DNA of 64,000 nt. Source: Pseudomonas putida (lineage in GTDB: Bacteria; Pseudomonadota; Gammaproteobacteria; Pseudomonadales; Pseudomonadaceae). The stretch lies in the NCBI RefSeq assembly GCF_003228315.1, contig NZ_CP029693.1, positions 2,108,001 through 2,172,000 of the forward strand, in the 5' to 3' direction. A program made the position numbers and the translations under genes. Below, one piece after another: positions 1 to 8,850 of this stretch (the stretch's first letter is position 1; the number at the start of each line of letters is the position of its first letter). The notes beneath the pieces were generated by a model, which saw nothing but the letters and a program-made list of their open reading frames with translations, searched no databases and was not told the DNA's origin.

Positions 1-202
1 CGTTTAACCCTTCCCCGATTTGCCGGATGACCTCGGCACGTCGTTTGCTCAGTGGCGCCTCGAATATGGAGTTGAAAAACTCCAAGGCAGGGCTGCCGAT
101 CATCGGAAGTGCGCCAATGGCCGCTCTGACTGCACGGTGCAGCTTTTCCTCGACGGGCTCTACCGCGGGCTCCATTCTTTCCAAATCAATAGGTTGCACC
201 AT
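1..202 (-). CDS. Hypothetical protein, N-terminal part only (cut by window edge)
   Basis: The reverse strand reads an open frame from an ATG at 202 through the window edge, with no stop in 67 codons. The peptide begins MVQPIDLERMEPAVEPVEEK and contains PMIGSPALEFFNSIF followed by APLSKRRAEVIRQIGEGLN. The Pro/Gly turn, hydrophobic stretch and KRR-xxx-I pattern recall the start of several uncharacterised bacterial proteins, but I do not recognise a family with confidence. An AGGAAG lies 10 nt before this ATG. An in-frame ATG eight codons further upstream (226) has no Shine-Dalgarno, so 202 is preferred. The function is unknown. Confidence 0.5.
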   Translation of the reverse strand, partial: MVQPIDLERMEPAVEPVEEKLHRAVRAAIGALPMIGSPALEFFNSIFEAPLSKRRAEVIRQIGEGLN

Positions 203-984
203 GATCTGCCAACTTCCTTTTTGCATGCCGTGATAAATGCAGTAGCAAACCGCCACTATCGAGGCAGAGATAATACTCGCAAAGTACCTGCTTTCGAAAA
301 CTACCCTGAGCCCAGGCGCGTCGGTGCAACCGCATCGCTGGTGGATTCGCTGATGCCTCCCGCTCCCTCCCAACCAAATGCCTCGGTACTGCGGCCCGGG
401 GCCCGCTATCCGCAGGGTTGCAAAAAAAGCTCAGGGATTGGAGCGTCTGGACTGCTCAAACCTGCCCATTCGCGCACTACGCCAGGATGATGGGGCCGTT
501 CGCCTGCAATTAAGGTTGTGTAGCGGGGTGCGAAATCGATCGCGGTTCGGTGACTCACCTGAGCCAATACACCATCAACCACCCAACGGTGCCTACGCAG
601 CGGCATGCGGCGCCGGATCAGTCGTTGAAAACCCTCTCGCGTGAATGCGATTCAGACAACCGTACATTGCAGCAAACCGAGACAACGGAAATGACGCTCT
701 GTAACGGATTCCAGCATTCGTGAATCCGATTCTGGCTGTATCTGTAACACGGTATTATATTATGTAAGGATCTCACTCAGTGACACGACGCTGAGTCACT
801 GGAGTCTGCGTTCCCTTCCTGACGCGATCCTGCCCGGTACTCCTCGCTGTCGCAAAAAATCGGGCCAGCCCTGAGCTGCGTACCGCCGGCGAGGCAAAAA
901 GCACCGATGAACGGTCATGACCCGGGATAACCCCGAGTTATCCCGCGCTATTTTTCACCTAAAACAAGCGTTCGATTTTTTGCT
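203..984. other. Gene-free stretch between the edge gene and kfrA
   Basis: I see no convincing gene here. The open frames are short and have no ribosome sites or recognisable motifs. A small hairpin with arms CAGTGAC and GTCACTG lies near 777-801. The stretch is plausibly intergenic DNA and/or the flank of a mobile element. No transposon end could be fixed inside it. Confidence 0.4.
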
Positions 985-991
985 TTGTACA

Positions 992-1017
992 CTGTAATTA
1001 CATGCAACGTATTACAG
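992..1017. promoter_or_regulatory. Candidate KfrA autoregulatory operator
   Basis: An inverted repeat CTGTAAT (992-998) and ATTACAG (1011-1017) straddles 12 nt, just 22 nt before the kfrA-like ATG. The left half also forms the perfect palindrome TGTAATTACA (993-1002). KfrA-type proteins are known to repress their own promoters by binding repeats there. The assignment to this site is inference from position. Confidence 0.4.
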
Positions 1018-1038
1018 CGTGAAAAACAGGGGGAAGAC

Positions 1039-1761
1039 ATGGCCCGTACAGGCATCAACAAGCAGCTGGTGCAGCAAGCGAAAACGGCATTGCTGGCCCA
1101 AGGAAAGCGCCCCACCATCGACGCGCTACGCATCGCGCTGGGCAATACGGGATCCAAAAGCACGATTTCCCATTATCTCAAGGAACTCGACGAACCACCC
1201 AAGGCCACTCTGGAGCGCCTCACCGAACCGCTGGCGCAGTTAGTTCAAAGCTTGGGTGAACAACTGCAAGCCGAAGCGAATGAACAGCTGAGTAAGACGC
1301 AGGCTCAATTTTTATTGGAAACAACCCAACTGAACGCCCAGTTGCAACGTGCGCAACAGCACTTGGAGGACCAGCAACACAGCATCGATAAACTGACAGA
1401 GCGGCGGCTCACCGAGCAGCAACAGTGGCAAGAAGCAACAAGACGGATGGAACAACAGGCTCAGGAGTTGTCCCTCGCCCAACAAAACAACCATGAGTTA
1501 ACCAGGATGTTGCAGGAGCAACACACCAAAATAGCGTTGCTTGAAAATGAACAGCAACATGCCAACTTAGCTTTTGAACAGTTCCGCCAAGCCCGCCAAG
1601 AGCTGCACGACGCCATTATTCAGCAACATGCAAAACAAATAACACTGCTAATGGAAGAGCGAAGGCAGCAAGCCGACTTGCTGTTGAGCTCACAAAAAGA
1701 ACTGGTCAACCTTAATCGTGAAAATGCCCGACTCCTGCAACAACTACAGAAAATCCTATAA
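1039..1761 (+). CDS. KfrA-type DNA-binding coiled-coil protein
   Basis: The product is a 240-residue protein. The first ~50 residues (MARTGINKQLVQQAKTALL, then GKRPTIDALRIALG and STISHYLKELDE) match the KfrA N-terminal helix-turn-helix domain. From about residue 60 to the end the protein is Gln/Glu/Arg-rich with heptad-like spacing, the long coiled coil typical of KfrA. Known KfrA proteins are plasmid-encoded repressors that form multimers and aid stable inheritance. The ATG at 1039 was chosen over an upstream in-frame ATG at 985 because GGGGGAAG precedes it and the MARTGI start is the family norm. A palindromic operator candidate lies directly upstream. It could be cargo of, or a neighbour to, the Tn7-like module 0.8 kb downstream. 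That link is not proven. Confidence 0.75.
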   Translation: MARTGINKQLVQQAKTALLAQGKRPTIDALRIALGNTGSKSTISHYLKELDEPPKATLERLTEPLAQLVQSLGEQLQAEANEQLSKTQAQFLLETTQLNAQLQRAQQHLEDQQHSIDKLTERRLTEQQQWQEATRRMEQQAQELSLAQQNNHELTRMLQEQHTKIALLENEQQHANLAFEQFRQARQELHDAIIQQHAKQITLLMEERRQQADLLLSSQKELVNLNRENARLLQQLQKIL

Positions 1762-2552
1762 TTATCCAATAGCGTAAAACTCTCCGCAGCAGTTCAATTG
1801 ATTGCAGACCAGCCGTACAAAAATTATAAAAATGCAAAGTTCGGCCTCGGCAGAACCTGCCTGAGCAACTCCAAGCTTTATGCCCTGTACGTCTTAAAAC
1901 CATTTTTTTCAGCAGCAATAATTCTCAAAAAGCTCAGCAACACTCATCGCCCACAATCCACGCGTGCACCCCGCAAATCGTTGAATGCGGCCCACGCCCT
2001 CCTTAAGCCCGGCAGTATCCCCTACCCGATGAGTGCCATCACACGTACCAAAAGTGTCGACACCTCATTGAAGATCACCTTCCAGAAATGTTCCGCCTGG
2101 CCCAATAACGTAATCAGATGCACCTATTATTCAACATAGGTTATTGAATTAATTACCTTAATACCGATTGTCACGTACCAGTAGACGATCTGTACCAAAG
2201 GTGTACGCTAGTTATTCTGGATTGAAGAGATTTCGCGAAAAAAAGAAATGAGCAACCCACCCTTTGTGTCGGTGGCTCAATTCAGGGCGATAGTATTTGG
2301 CTATCTCTCGATTTCGAAGACTGATGCCAGCCCCAAGCATGCCGGTACGAACCGCAGTGAGGCTGCGGCGAGCCCTAACACCCGAGGCTCATTGCCCTCA
2401 ACCAACAGAGTGCCCGCTCTGCGGTGTTGCTCTGTCAACAATGATCGAGCGGGTTGCGACTACAACACAGTGCGTTCTCTAGCATTAAGGCGACGGCAAA
2501 TCGCACACGGTTCGGAGTGCGAGAGATCTTCTGCTCAGTAAGAGGTTTACCC
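1762..2552. other. Gene-free stretch upstream of tnsA-like gene
   Basis: This is nearly 800 bases without a credible gene. A 97-codon frame at 2248-2541 and an overlapping 61-codon frame with a CPLCG motif have no family resemblance and no good ribosome site. In Tn7 relatives the transposon right end lies immediately upstream of tnsA, so this is where that end and its TnsB sites would be expected. Short repeats near 2042-2204 are annotated separately. I could not place the terminal TGT or a target-site duplication. Confidence 0.35.
2042..2204. repeat. Short repeated motif, candidate TnsB-binding sites
   Basis: CACGTACCA occurs twice (2042-2050 and 2172-2180). GTACCAAAAGTGT (2045-2057) recurs as GTACCAAAGGTGT (2192-2204), a 12 of 13 match. 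Repeated, irregularly spaced short sites next to tnsA are the expected form of TnsB-binding sites in a Tn7-like end. The sites are shorter than the ~20 bp seen in Tn7, and I found no matching copies downstream of the tniQ-like gene, so the role is tentative. Confidence 0.25.
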
Positions 2553-3194
2553 ATGGGTACTTATCAACCACCTCGCCGACCGCTGCAAACAGCTTATTAC
2601 GGAAAACACCTGATTTTTTTTCCGTCACGAAAAAATCAGCAAGCACTAGTCTGCCATAGCGCTCTGGAAGCGGACTATTGCGTATTATTAGAGTACGACA
2701 CTGCAGTCATTCGCTACGAGTCTCAACCAGGGCCCTTTGAAGTCAACGTTGCCGGACGTCCGCGACAATACTCCCCTGATTTTTTCGTTGAGACTACGGA
2801 GTCGGCGTACTACACCGAGGTAAAAGCCGATTTTCATAAACTTTCATCGCGCGTGGGGTTAAAACTTGAAGCGGCGCAACAACAATTTCTGTGCCAAGGT
2901 GTTACCTTGGCGTTTGCGGATCTAGAAAGTATTCGACAGAATCCTAAACTGAGCAACTTAAGGTTCCTGTATCTTCATTCGTTCAATGTGGGCGACGATG
3001 AATACGGCGCCTGCCTTCGGTTTTTATCTAAACAGCCCTATCCAATTAGCCTACGACAGATCCTCAACCATCACGAAGGGGTGAGAGAACGCGCTATTTA
3101 CCGAGCGATGTTCTGTCGGAGAATTGCGTTTGACTTTACTCGCCGTTTGTCTCTTGAAACCTCAATTGAAGAGACGGCTCATGCAAATCACTGA
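2553..3194 (+). CDS. tnsA: TnsA-like transposon endonuclease
   Basis: This 213-residue protein is of the TnsA endonuclease family, which in Tn7-like elements nicks the 5' ends of the transposon so that it moves by cut-and-paste together with TnsB. The restriction-enzyme-like core is visible: E39 in SALEADY, D76 in YSPDFFVE, and E89-V-K91 in YYTEVKADF. The rest matches the TnsA N-terminal domain with a shorter C-terminal part than Tn7 TnsA (273 residues). The start at 2553 follows AGAGG, 9 nt upstream. The stop overlaps the start of tnsB by 14 nt, indicating translational coupling. The region is clearly more AT-rich than the neighbouring chromosome. All catalytic positions look intact. Confidence 0.85.
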   Translation: MGTYQPPRRPLQTAYYGKHLIFFPSRKNQQALVCHSALEADYCVLLEYDTAVIRYESQPGPFEVNVAGRPRQYSPDFFVETTESAYYTEVKADFHKLSSRVGLKLEAAQQQFLCQGVTLAFADLESIRQNPKLSNLRFLYLHSFNVGDDEYGACLRFLSKQPYPISLRQILNHHEGVRERAIYRAMFCRRIAFDFTRRLSLETSIEETAHANH

Positions 3195-5019
3195 ACCCAA
3201 AGTTGGCGCACAATACTCTCTCGACAATCACATTCTTGAAATCGTGTCCATCAACGATGGACTCATTTCACTTTGTTCACTCGCCCACCAGTACCATCGT
3301 TTCATTGATGTGACAATGTTTGCCAGCATGGAACAAAAGGGCAAGCTTTTGCTACACCAGCGCGCCGCCACCGACCTCAGCCTTTCCGCTCAATTCGCGT
3401 CACTCTCAGCCGATGATAAACAACGCTGTTTATACCGTCGAGCCTATGTGGACGGCAGCTTGCAGGAATTGAATGGGAGTTTGCCAAAGGCACAAGCAAA
3501 GTTGCTAATCGAGCGCATCGCCAAAAGAATCGGCGACAGTAAACCCCCAAGTGTTAGTACTGTTTGGAAATGGAAGAATAGATACTGCGCTAGCAATCAA
3601 AGCCTATTCTCACTGCTTAAAAAGAAACCGGGCTCACGCAAAAAGAGGATACAAGCCACAGTCGAAGAACTCATCCGGCACTACATCAATACTGTGTATT
3701 TGACCGAAGAGCGACCAACGCTAACCCACTGTTACCGTCTGCTCGTCGGGCACATAACGGCGGAAAACAGAGAGCGTCACCACTATGGCAAATCGCCAAT
3801 GACTGCGCCTTCGTATACCACTTTCCGTCGAAGAGCGCTCAGTTTTGATAGGTTTCATGTGGCACACAAACGCCATGGCTTAAAAGCAGCAGAACGCATG
3901 GCCAAAGCCAGCGGCCACCTATATATCGACACTGATCCCTATGCATGCACCTTGTTTGACAGTCAAAAAATGGATGTGAATATTGTCGATAATAAAGGAC
4001 AGCTAATCGGTAGGCCGACATTGTCCGCCCACATAAAACCCTCTACTCGAAGATGCCCTGGGTGGGATATTTCTATAGGCCCACCCTGCGCCGAAAAAAT
4101 GATGAGTGCCACGATCCGAGCTATTGTGACCGACGGGAAAATGGCAACTATTTTCTCCGATCATGGAGCAGAAGTCTTCAACACGTGGACATTGACTGCA
4201 TGCAATACCCTCGGCATTGTCACCGATTATGTACCGGTAGGCGACTACGATGCTAAATCTTTTATTGAAAGATTCTACGGTACCGTAAATACGGGATTTT
4301 GCCACAACCTACCGGGCACCACTAAAGGCAGCCCTAGAGAGCGGGGAGACTACCCATCGGCGCAGCGAGCCTGCTTAACACTCGAACAACTTAGAAGTGC
4401 ATTTACCCTTTGGATTGATGCATATCACAGTTCTTGGCATGAGGAACTTTGTACAAGCCCTAATAAAAGGCACGAGGCCCTAGTAGCATCAACCCCACCG
4501 CCCGAGCAATTCAGCGAACTGGAACTAAAGAATCTCTGCCTAAGCAATTGGAACTTGCGAGTGGACCGAGGGATGGTCGAAAAATCGCGCCTCGCTTGGT
4601 ATGGACCGGGGCTCTTCGAAGTGAGCGAACGACTGGCACCTAAGCAGCGCGCAATTGTGTATTTCAACCCCTGCGACCTCGGCACTGTTTGGGTGGCTCA
4701 CCCCAATACTCCCGATGACTGGCATCCCGCAATTGCTACAAATCCGGATTATCAAAATGGCTTATCCCTGACAGATCATAACGCAGTTCGCAAAGCATTT
4801 ATTAGTGAGCGGAAAAAATTCGACCATACAGTAGCCTGCCTCAAGCTTTACGAACTGAGCCAACGCATCCAGGAATACCAGAACGAAAACAAACTGAAAA
4901 AAACCTCTAGCTCAAAGAAAACTCCGTCTAGCCCACCTCTCACCCGCCCGGTAGCAGACCCATCAAACTTCCCCACTTACCAGATTGGGAGTACCTTGCA
5001 TCATGAATCTGATGAATGA
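3181..5019 (+). CDS. tnsB: TnsB/TniA-like DDE transposase
   Basis: This is a 612-residue transposase of the TnsB / Mu-transposase integrase-core superfamily. It would bind the transposon ends and join the 3' ends to target DNA. The catalytic triad can be placed at D250 (YIDTDPY), D327 (FSDHGAE) and E363 (FIERFYG), with the 35-residue D-to-E spacing typical of retroviral-integrase-fold enzymes. N-terminal helix-turn-helix regions precede the core, and a Mu-transposase C-terminal beta-barrel-like region follows (about 420-530). A Lys/Ser/Pro-rich tail probably contacts TnsC. Tn7 TnsB is 702 residues, so this is a shorter relative. It overlaps both tnsA (14 nt) and tnsC (17 nt), consistent with one transposition operon. 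Confidence 0.87.
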   Translation: MQITEPKVGAQYSLDNHILEIVSINDGLISLCSLAHQYHRFIDVTMFASMEQKGKLLLHQRAATDLSLSAQFASLSADDKQRCLYRRAYVDGSLQELNGSLPKAQAKLLIERIAKRIGDSKPPSVSTVWKWKNRYCASNQSLFSLLKKKPGSRKKRIQATVEELIRHYINTVYLTEERPTLTHCYRLLVGHITAENRERHHYGKSPMTAPSYTTFRRRALSFDRFHVAHKRHGLKAAERMAKASGHLYIDTDPYACTLFDSQKMDVNIVDNKGQLIGRPTLSAHIKPSTRRCPGWDISIGPPCAEKMMSATIRAIVTDGKMATIFSDHGAEVFNTWTLTACNTLGIVTDYVPVGDYDAKSFIERFYGTVNTGFCHNLPGTTKGSPRERGDYPSAQRACLTLEQLRSAFTLWIDAYHSSWHEELCTSPNKRHEALVASTPPPEQFSELELKNLCLSNWNLRVDRGMVEKSRLAWYGPGLFEVSERLAPKQRAIVYFNPCDLGTVWVAHPNTPDDWHPAIATNPDYQNGLSLTDHNAVRKAFISERKKFDHTVACLKLYELSQRIQEYQNENKLKKTSSSKKTPSSPPLTRPVADPSNFPTYQIGSTLHHESDE

Positions 5020-5950
5020 AGAAAAAATAAAAAAATTCAAAGCGTTCACTGTCGCTCACCCCCAATATTGCGAAGCACTAGACACTATCCATCGTTCAAT
5101 GGAGGCCACACGACTCCGCGGCGAACCAACTTGTGTCATATTGTTGGGAGATCCAGGCACCGGAAAAACTCGAGTTTGTGATGACATCCTGGCTGAGCTA
5201 GGCCCTCCCACAAAAAAACATACAGACGACGGTGTCCACATTATCAATCCAGTGATTTATTGCCGTGTCCCTAACAATGCCACGATCAAAACACTGGTTA
5301 CTCGCCTGCTCAATTGCTTCGAAACCTATACAAAATACCAATCCGTCGACGCTCTGGAATTTCGCCTATTTAACATACTTGATACATGCCAAACTGTTTT
5401 AATTATATTAGATGAATGGCAACACTTGCTAAGGGGCGGAACAGGACGTGCACTGCAAAGCGCAGCCGACTGGGTAAAAGTACTAACCGACATATACATG
5501 GGTGAAGTGATGCTTGTAGGCCCTCCTGCATGCGAGCTCGTAATCGATCAACATCAAGCCCTTGCCGACCGTTTCCCGTACCGCGCCAGGCTCTCGCCAT
5601 TTTCTCTCGCAACCCCGGAAAGTTACAGTAACTACCTCAAACTGATCCGCGCATTTGCTATTCATCTAAAAGAGTCAGTGGGTTTCATCGAGATCCCGCC
5701 GCTCACGGACGAGAAACTACTACTTTCTTTTTATGCGGCCACCGGTGGCAACATGCGCGCCCTTAGGGTGCTTCTAAACGCCTCGCTGATAAATGCATTG
5801 AATCGAAACGATAACAATTTAACTATTTCTGACTTCTCGATGGCCGCCGGCCAAGTAAAACTCGCAACTCGACTTACCGAGCACAACCCATTTGAAAAAA
5901 CATGCAGCGAGCTAAAAAAAATAATTACCACGAGTACGAAGAAAAAATGA
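5003..5950 (+). CDS. tnsC: TnsC/TniB-like AAA+ transposition regulator
   Basis: This is a 315-residue AAA+ ATPase. The Walker A motif GDPGTGKT lies at residues 49-56 and Walker B ILDEWQ ends in D137-E138, matching TnsC/TniB proteins. These form ATP-dependent filaments on target DNA and connect the TniQ target selector to the TnsAB transposase. The length is close to TniB (about 300-330) and much shorter than Tn7 TnsC (555), so this is a compact type. Two in-frame ATGs (5003 and 5012) lie inside the end of tnsB. Neither has a strong ribosome site, so translation is probably coupled. The stop codon overlaps the ATG of the next gene (ATGA). Confidence 0.85.
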   Translation: MNLMNEEKIKKFKAFTVAHPQYCEALDTIHRSMEATRLRGEPTCVILLGDPGTGKTRVCDDILAELGPPTKKHTDDGVHIINPVIYCRVPNNATIKTLVTRLLNCFETYTKYQSVDALEFRLFNILDTCQTVLIILDEWQHLLRGGTGRALQSAADWVKVLTDIYMGEVMLVGPPACELVIDQHQALADRFPYRARLSPFSLATPESYSNYLKLIRAFAIHLKESVGFIEIPPLTDEKLLLSFYAATGGNMRALRVLLNASLINALNRNDNNLTISDFSMAAGQVKLATRLTEHNPFEKTCSELKKIITTSTKKK

Positions 5951-7944
5951 CTAAACTAATATTCGTACCGATACCTCATCCACAAGAAAGCAGTGTTTCT
6001 CTATTATTTCGCTGTGCAACGGCAAATGGATACGAAAATCTTAAATTTTTCAGCTCAGTCCTTGGGCTAAAACTCAAAAACATCGCGAACAGTCAATGGG
6101 AAAACTCAGAAGCTCATAAGCTACTTTCCGAGCATGAACTACTGGATCCACCGGATAAAGAATTATTCGAAGCAGCCTTCCACTCAAAACGCAGACTCGG
6201 AAGTCAAAGTTACATCGTCATTAATGGAGTTTCGTTTCCGGCTCCACTGCTTCGCCAACAACTAGCACTTTGCCCTAGCTGCATTCGCATCGGTCATCTA
6301 GAAATGATGCATACACTCAAGTTTTCGGATGTGTGCCCCATTCATGCAGAACGATACATCGCATCCTGCCCGAAATGCGACGCCCCCCTCGATTGGCTAC
6401 TCTTGAAAAACTACCATTGCAGTTGCGGATTTGACCTCCGTCAATCAGTTTCCCAACCATCTGACAACAACACCAGCGAAGCAATTAGAGTAGCGATGCT
6501 CGAAAGTAACGAACATTTTTTCAAGCTATTATTGGCATCGATGTCTGCTTTCCGTTATTTGCGTTCATCCGATGAAAGTTTCAATTTTATGGAGGCTTGC
6601 GTTAAAATCGCATCCGGTACAAAAAACGATTTTTTTCAAGAAATGCGAAAGCTACAAGAATATTTCCCGAGCCTTCATCATCGAGCTTTGCTGGCACCAT
6701 TTATCCTAAGCCCGGATGCAACCCTAAGCAAATTCGGTATCGAATATTTCTACAACAGCCATAAATCAAAACCGTTAAACCATGAACAAGACTGCAAGTG
6801 CAGCGAGCTATTATTTACAGACCCAGAACTTATTTACATATTTGGTACAATTTCAAATGTCACACAACTTAAAGCAGAAAAATTATGTATCAGAACAGAT
6901 CTAAAAAGTTACCCAAGCGTACGCAGACCACTTTATAAATGCCCTAATATTTGTAACACCCTGATAAACCAAAACTACTGCGCATGGGACTTGGAGGATG
7001 TCTACGCAACACCAGAATCAAACTTCGAACTGCTTGATCATAAAAAAGCTGCAGCGCTTCTACATACCACCCCTCGAACTGTAAAATACTTGATCAGTTC
7101 GGGTTTATTAAAGGGCTTTAAATCAAAATACGTAGAATCACCAAAAACTACGCTATTATCAATTAGAGACTTTAACGAAAAATACATTCTCCGATCAGAA
7201 ATCGCTGCCAGAAGCGGCTTGCGAAATGCTGAACTCAAGGCCCTCATCGACAACTTTATCCCAACCATTATTAAAACCACTTTATACGCCAACAAAATCA
7301 TAATTTACCTCAGAAACCAAATCCCTTTGGAACTCATTTCTACGGTAGACAAACAGACTGTGGCTTTTGTAAAACCTCCTTTATCTGCTGACTCATTATT
7401 AACTTTTAAACAAACAGCCGAACTCTTAGCAATCTCCCGGACTGACATCAGCAGATTAATTGACTTAGGGATAATTCAGACAAAAAGTGTAATTAATCGC
7501 GACAAGATAAAAGGGCGCGAGCTTTGCACCGGAGAAAGCGTTCTAAGGGCTATCGCCTGGCGCAAAAAAAACCTTTCCGTATCTGAAGTCAGCAAAAAAG
7601 CAAACTGCAGTCCGCATCTGATTATTATTCGCTTCATACGCTCAGGATTTATAAGCTCTACATTACTCCGACACACCAGCATAATCAGCTTGCCCGACGC
7701 CAATCGTATAATTAAACACATAAAAAAATACACTACACTTCAGACGCTCGCAACAGAGTTCATGCGCAATACAGAGGCGATTATAAAAATAATAGAGCAG
7801 GGAGGCATGGTTCCACTTTCCAGAGATCATCCAGACTTCATTAATGGACAGGTGACTTTACTTCGCACAGAGGCACAAAGGGTAATGAAGCAATACACAG
7901 TGAAAAAACACAGCGCAACGTTAACCAACGAGCAAAAATTTTAA
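5947..7944 (+). CDS. tniQ: TniQ/TnsD-like target selector with tandem helix-turn-helix tail
   Basis: This is a 665-residue TniQ-family protein. The N-terminal TniQ domain (MTKLIFVPIPHPQESSVSLL) is followed by the usual zinc-binding pattern: C109-x2-C112, C130-x2-H133, C141-x2-C144 and C158/C160. TniQ/TnsD proteins recognise the target site and recruit TnsC. The C-terminal half (from about 360) contains at least five helix-turn-helix-like units near residues 363, 410, 484, 543 and 597. Examples are KAAALLHTTPRTVKYLISSG and TAELLAISRTDISRLIDLG. Such an array suggests reading of a long specific attachment site, as TnsD does at glmS, but the target is not evident here. Its start overlaps the tnsC stop. 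The coding sequence is AT-rich compared with the flanking chromosome. Confidence 0.82.
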   Translation: MTKLIFVPIPHPQESSVSLLFRCATANGYENLKFFSSVLGLKLKNIANSQWENSEAHKLLSEHELLDPPDKELFEAAFHSKRRLGSQSYIVINGVSFPAPLLRQQLALCPSCIRIGHLEMMHTLKFSDVCPIHAERYIASCPKCDAPLDWLLLKNYHCSCGFDLRQSVSQPSDNNTSEAIRVAMLESNEHFFKLLLASMSAFRYLRSSDESFNFMEACVKIASGTKNDFFQEMRKLQEYFPSLHHRALLAPFILSPDATLSKFGIEYFYNSHKSKPLNHEQDCKCSELLFTDPELIYIFGTISNVTQLKAEKLCIRTDLKSYPSVRRPLYKCPNICNTLINQNYCAWDLEDVYATPESNFELLDHKKAAALLHTTPRTVKYLISSGLLKGFKSKYVESPKTTLLSIRDFNEKYILRSEIAARSGLRNAELKALIDNFIPTIIKTTLYANKIIIYLRNQIPLELISTVDKQTVAFVKPPLSADSLLTFKQTAELLAISRTDISRLIDLGIIQTKSVINRDKIKGRELCTGESVLRAIAWRKKNLSVSEVSKKANCSPHLIIIRFIRSGFISSTLLRHTSIISLPDANRIIKHIKKYTTLQTLATEFMRNTEAIIKIIEQGGMVPLSRDHPDFINGQVTLLRTEAQRVMKQYTVKKHSATLTNEQKF

Positions 7945-8472
7945 ACCACACAACAGTTAAATTACTTTTGCGTCATATTAAAACTTCAACACACATGAGT
8001 TTAATTGAGCGAAGGGCTTCTTCGTTGCACGATCACTTTTCGCTCCGAAACTGCTTTTTTCAATATAATTGCTGGTCAATTGTCCGCTTACCTTTTCAGC
8101 GCTCGAATAACTTACCGAACTGTAAACCAGGCATGAATTCAAGCCTCAACCATTAATCTAGTCGGGATACTATGTCGCCTGAGATCCATGCGCCGGTTGT
8201 AATGTTATGAAAGCTGGTAATGCAATCGCCCAGACGCCCGCCCTAATTCCTTGTCAGCGTCCACACTGATCCTTTCAGAAAATCTCCCAGCCGCATCAAA
8301 TAAACACTAAGATAGTGACAATTTCTCCATAACGCTTAATCTACATGCATTTATGAAAATTATTAATGTAATCATACTCATATTAAAGTGAGAACGAACC
8401 GCGAAACCACTAATAAACTTCTCAAGGAGCTCGCGAATTCAGCTTAAATCTTACTTAAACCTCTACCCCACA
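7945..8472. other. AT-rich gene-free stretch after tniQ
   Basis: No gene is supported. The base composition stays AT-rich to about 8460 and then becomes more mixed. The far transposon end would be expected here, but I could not identify paired terminal repeats or a duplicated target site. A weak hairpin (CGAAG and CTTCG near 8010-8025) may act as a terminator for the transposition operon. Confidence 0.35.
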
Positions 8473-8850
8473 TTACGGCTCGCCTTGCATGATAGCGAGC
8501 CCTAAAATGCTAACGGTCGGAATGCCGTCGTATACGATCTGATCCTCGCTCAACTCATAATCATCGAACCAGAGAAGATACAGTCCCAAACCAACTCAAA
8601 CATACGCTATCCACGCACTCACAATCTCAGCCGAAAAACGAACCGGAGTGGATTCGCCCCCTCCCTCAGTGGATCCAGGAATCGCGTAAAGTGAAATTGC
8701 TCAACGGTTAAATATCCCTGGAAAGGATAACTAGGTACATAATCTCTCTCTAAATGAAAAAAAAATTTCAAAGGGTAAAAAAATCTAGTTCTAACCCATT
8801 GTTCCGCCGTACCCTCAATTCCATTTACAATGCAAATCCATGTTCGTATA
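8473..8850 (-). pseudogene. Decayed coding remnant, unknown family
   Basis: The reverse strand reads coding-like sequence in two frames that follow each other. From about 8850 to 8640 one frame gives a peptide including YPFQGYLTVEQFHFTRFLDP. From about 8650 to the TAA at 8473-8475 another gives LYLLWFDDYELSEDQIVYDG, interrupted by a TGA at 8596-8598. The amino-acid composition and the absence of other stops over each segment suggest a former gene broken by a frameshift near 8636-8650 and one nonsense mutation. I do not recognise the family. The upstream end is unclear because it runs into the start of the GntR gene on the opposite strand. Confidence 0.4.

Noticed and set aside
406..660. Minus-strand frame with RRHRWVVDGVLAQ, reminiscent of the RHRWVVERTLAWL motif of IS5-type transposases
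   Set aside because: Only about ten residues match. The following RRL-x-x-RYE block is absent, and there is no terminal repeat. Too weak to call an insertion-sequence remnant.
2248..2541. Open frames of 97 and 61 codons upstream of tnsA, one with a CPLCG motif
   Set aside because: No ribosome site, no family-like pattern and two overlapping frames of similar quality. More likely non-coding transposon-end DNA.
8528..8537. Perfect TCGTATACGA copy 348 nt before the GntR gene
   Set aside because: It reads as codons within the decayed minus-strand gene (QIVYDG), so it is not counted as an operator, although it is mentioned with the other copies.
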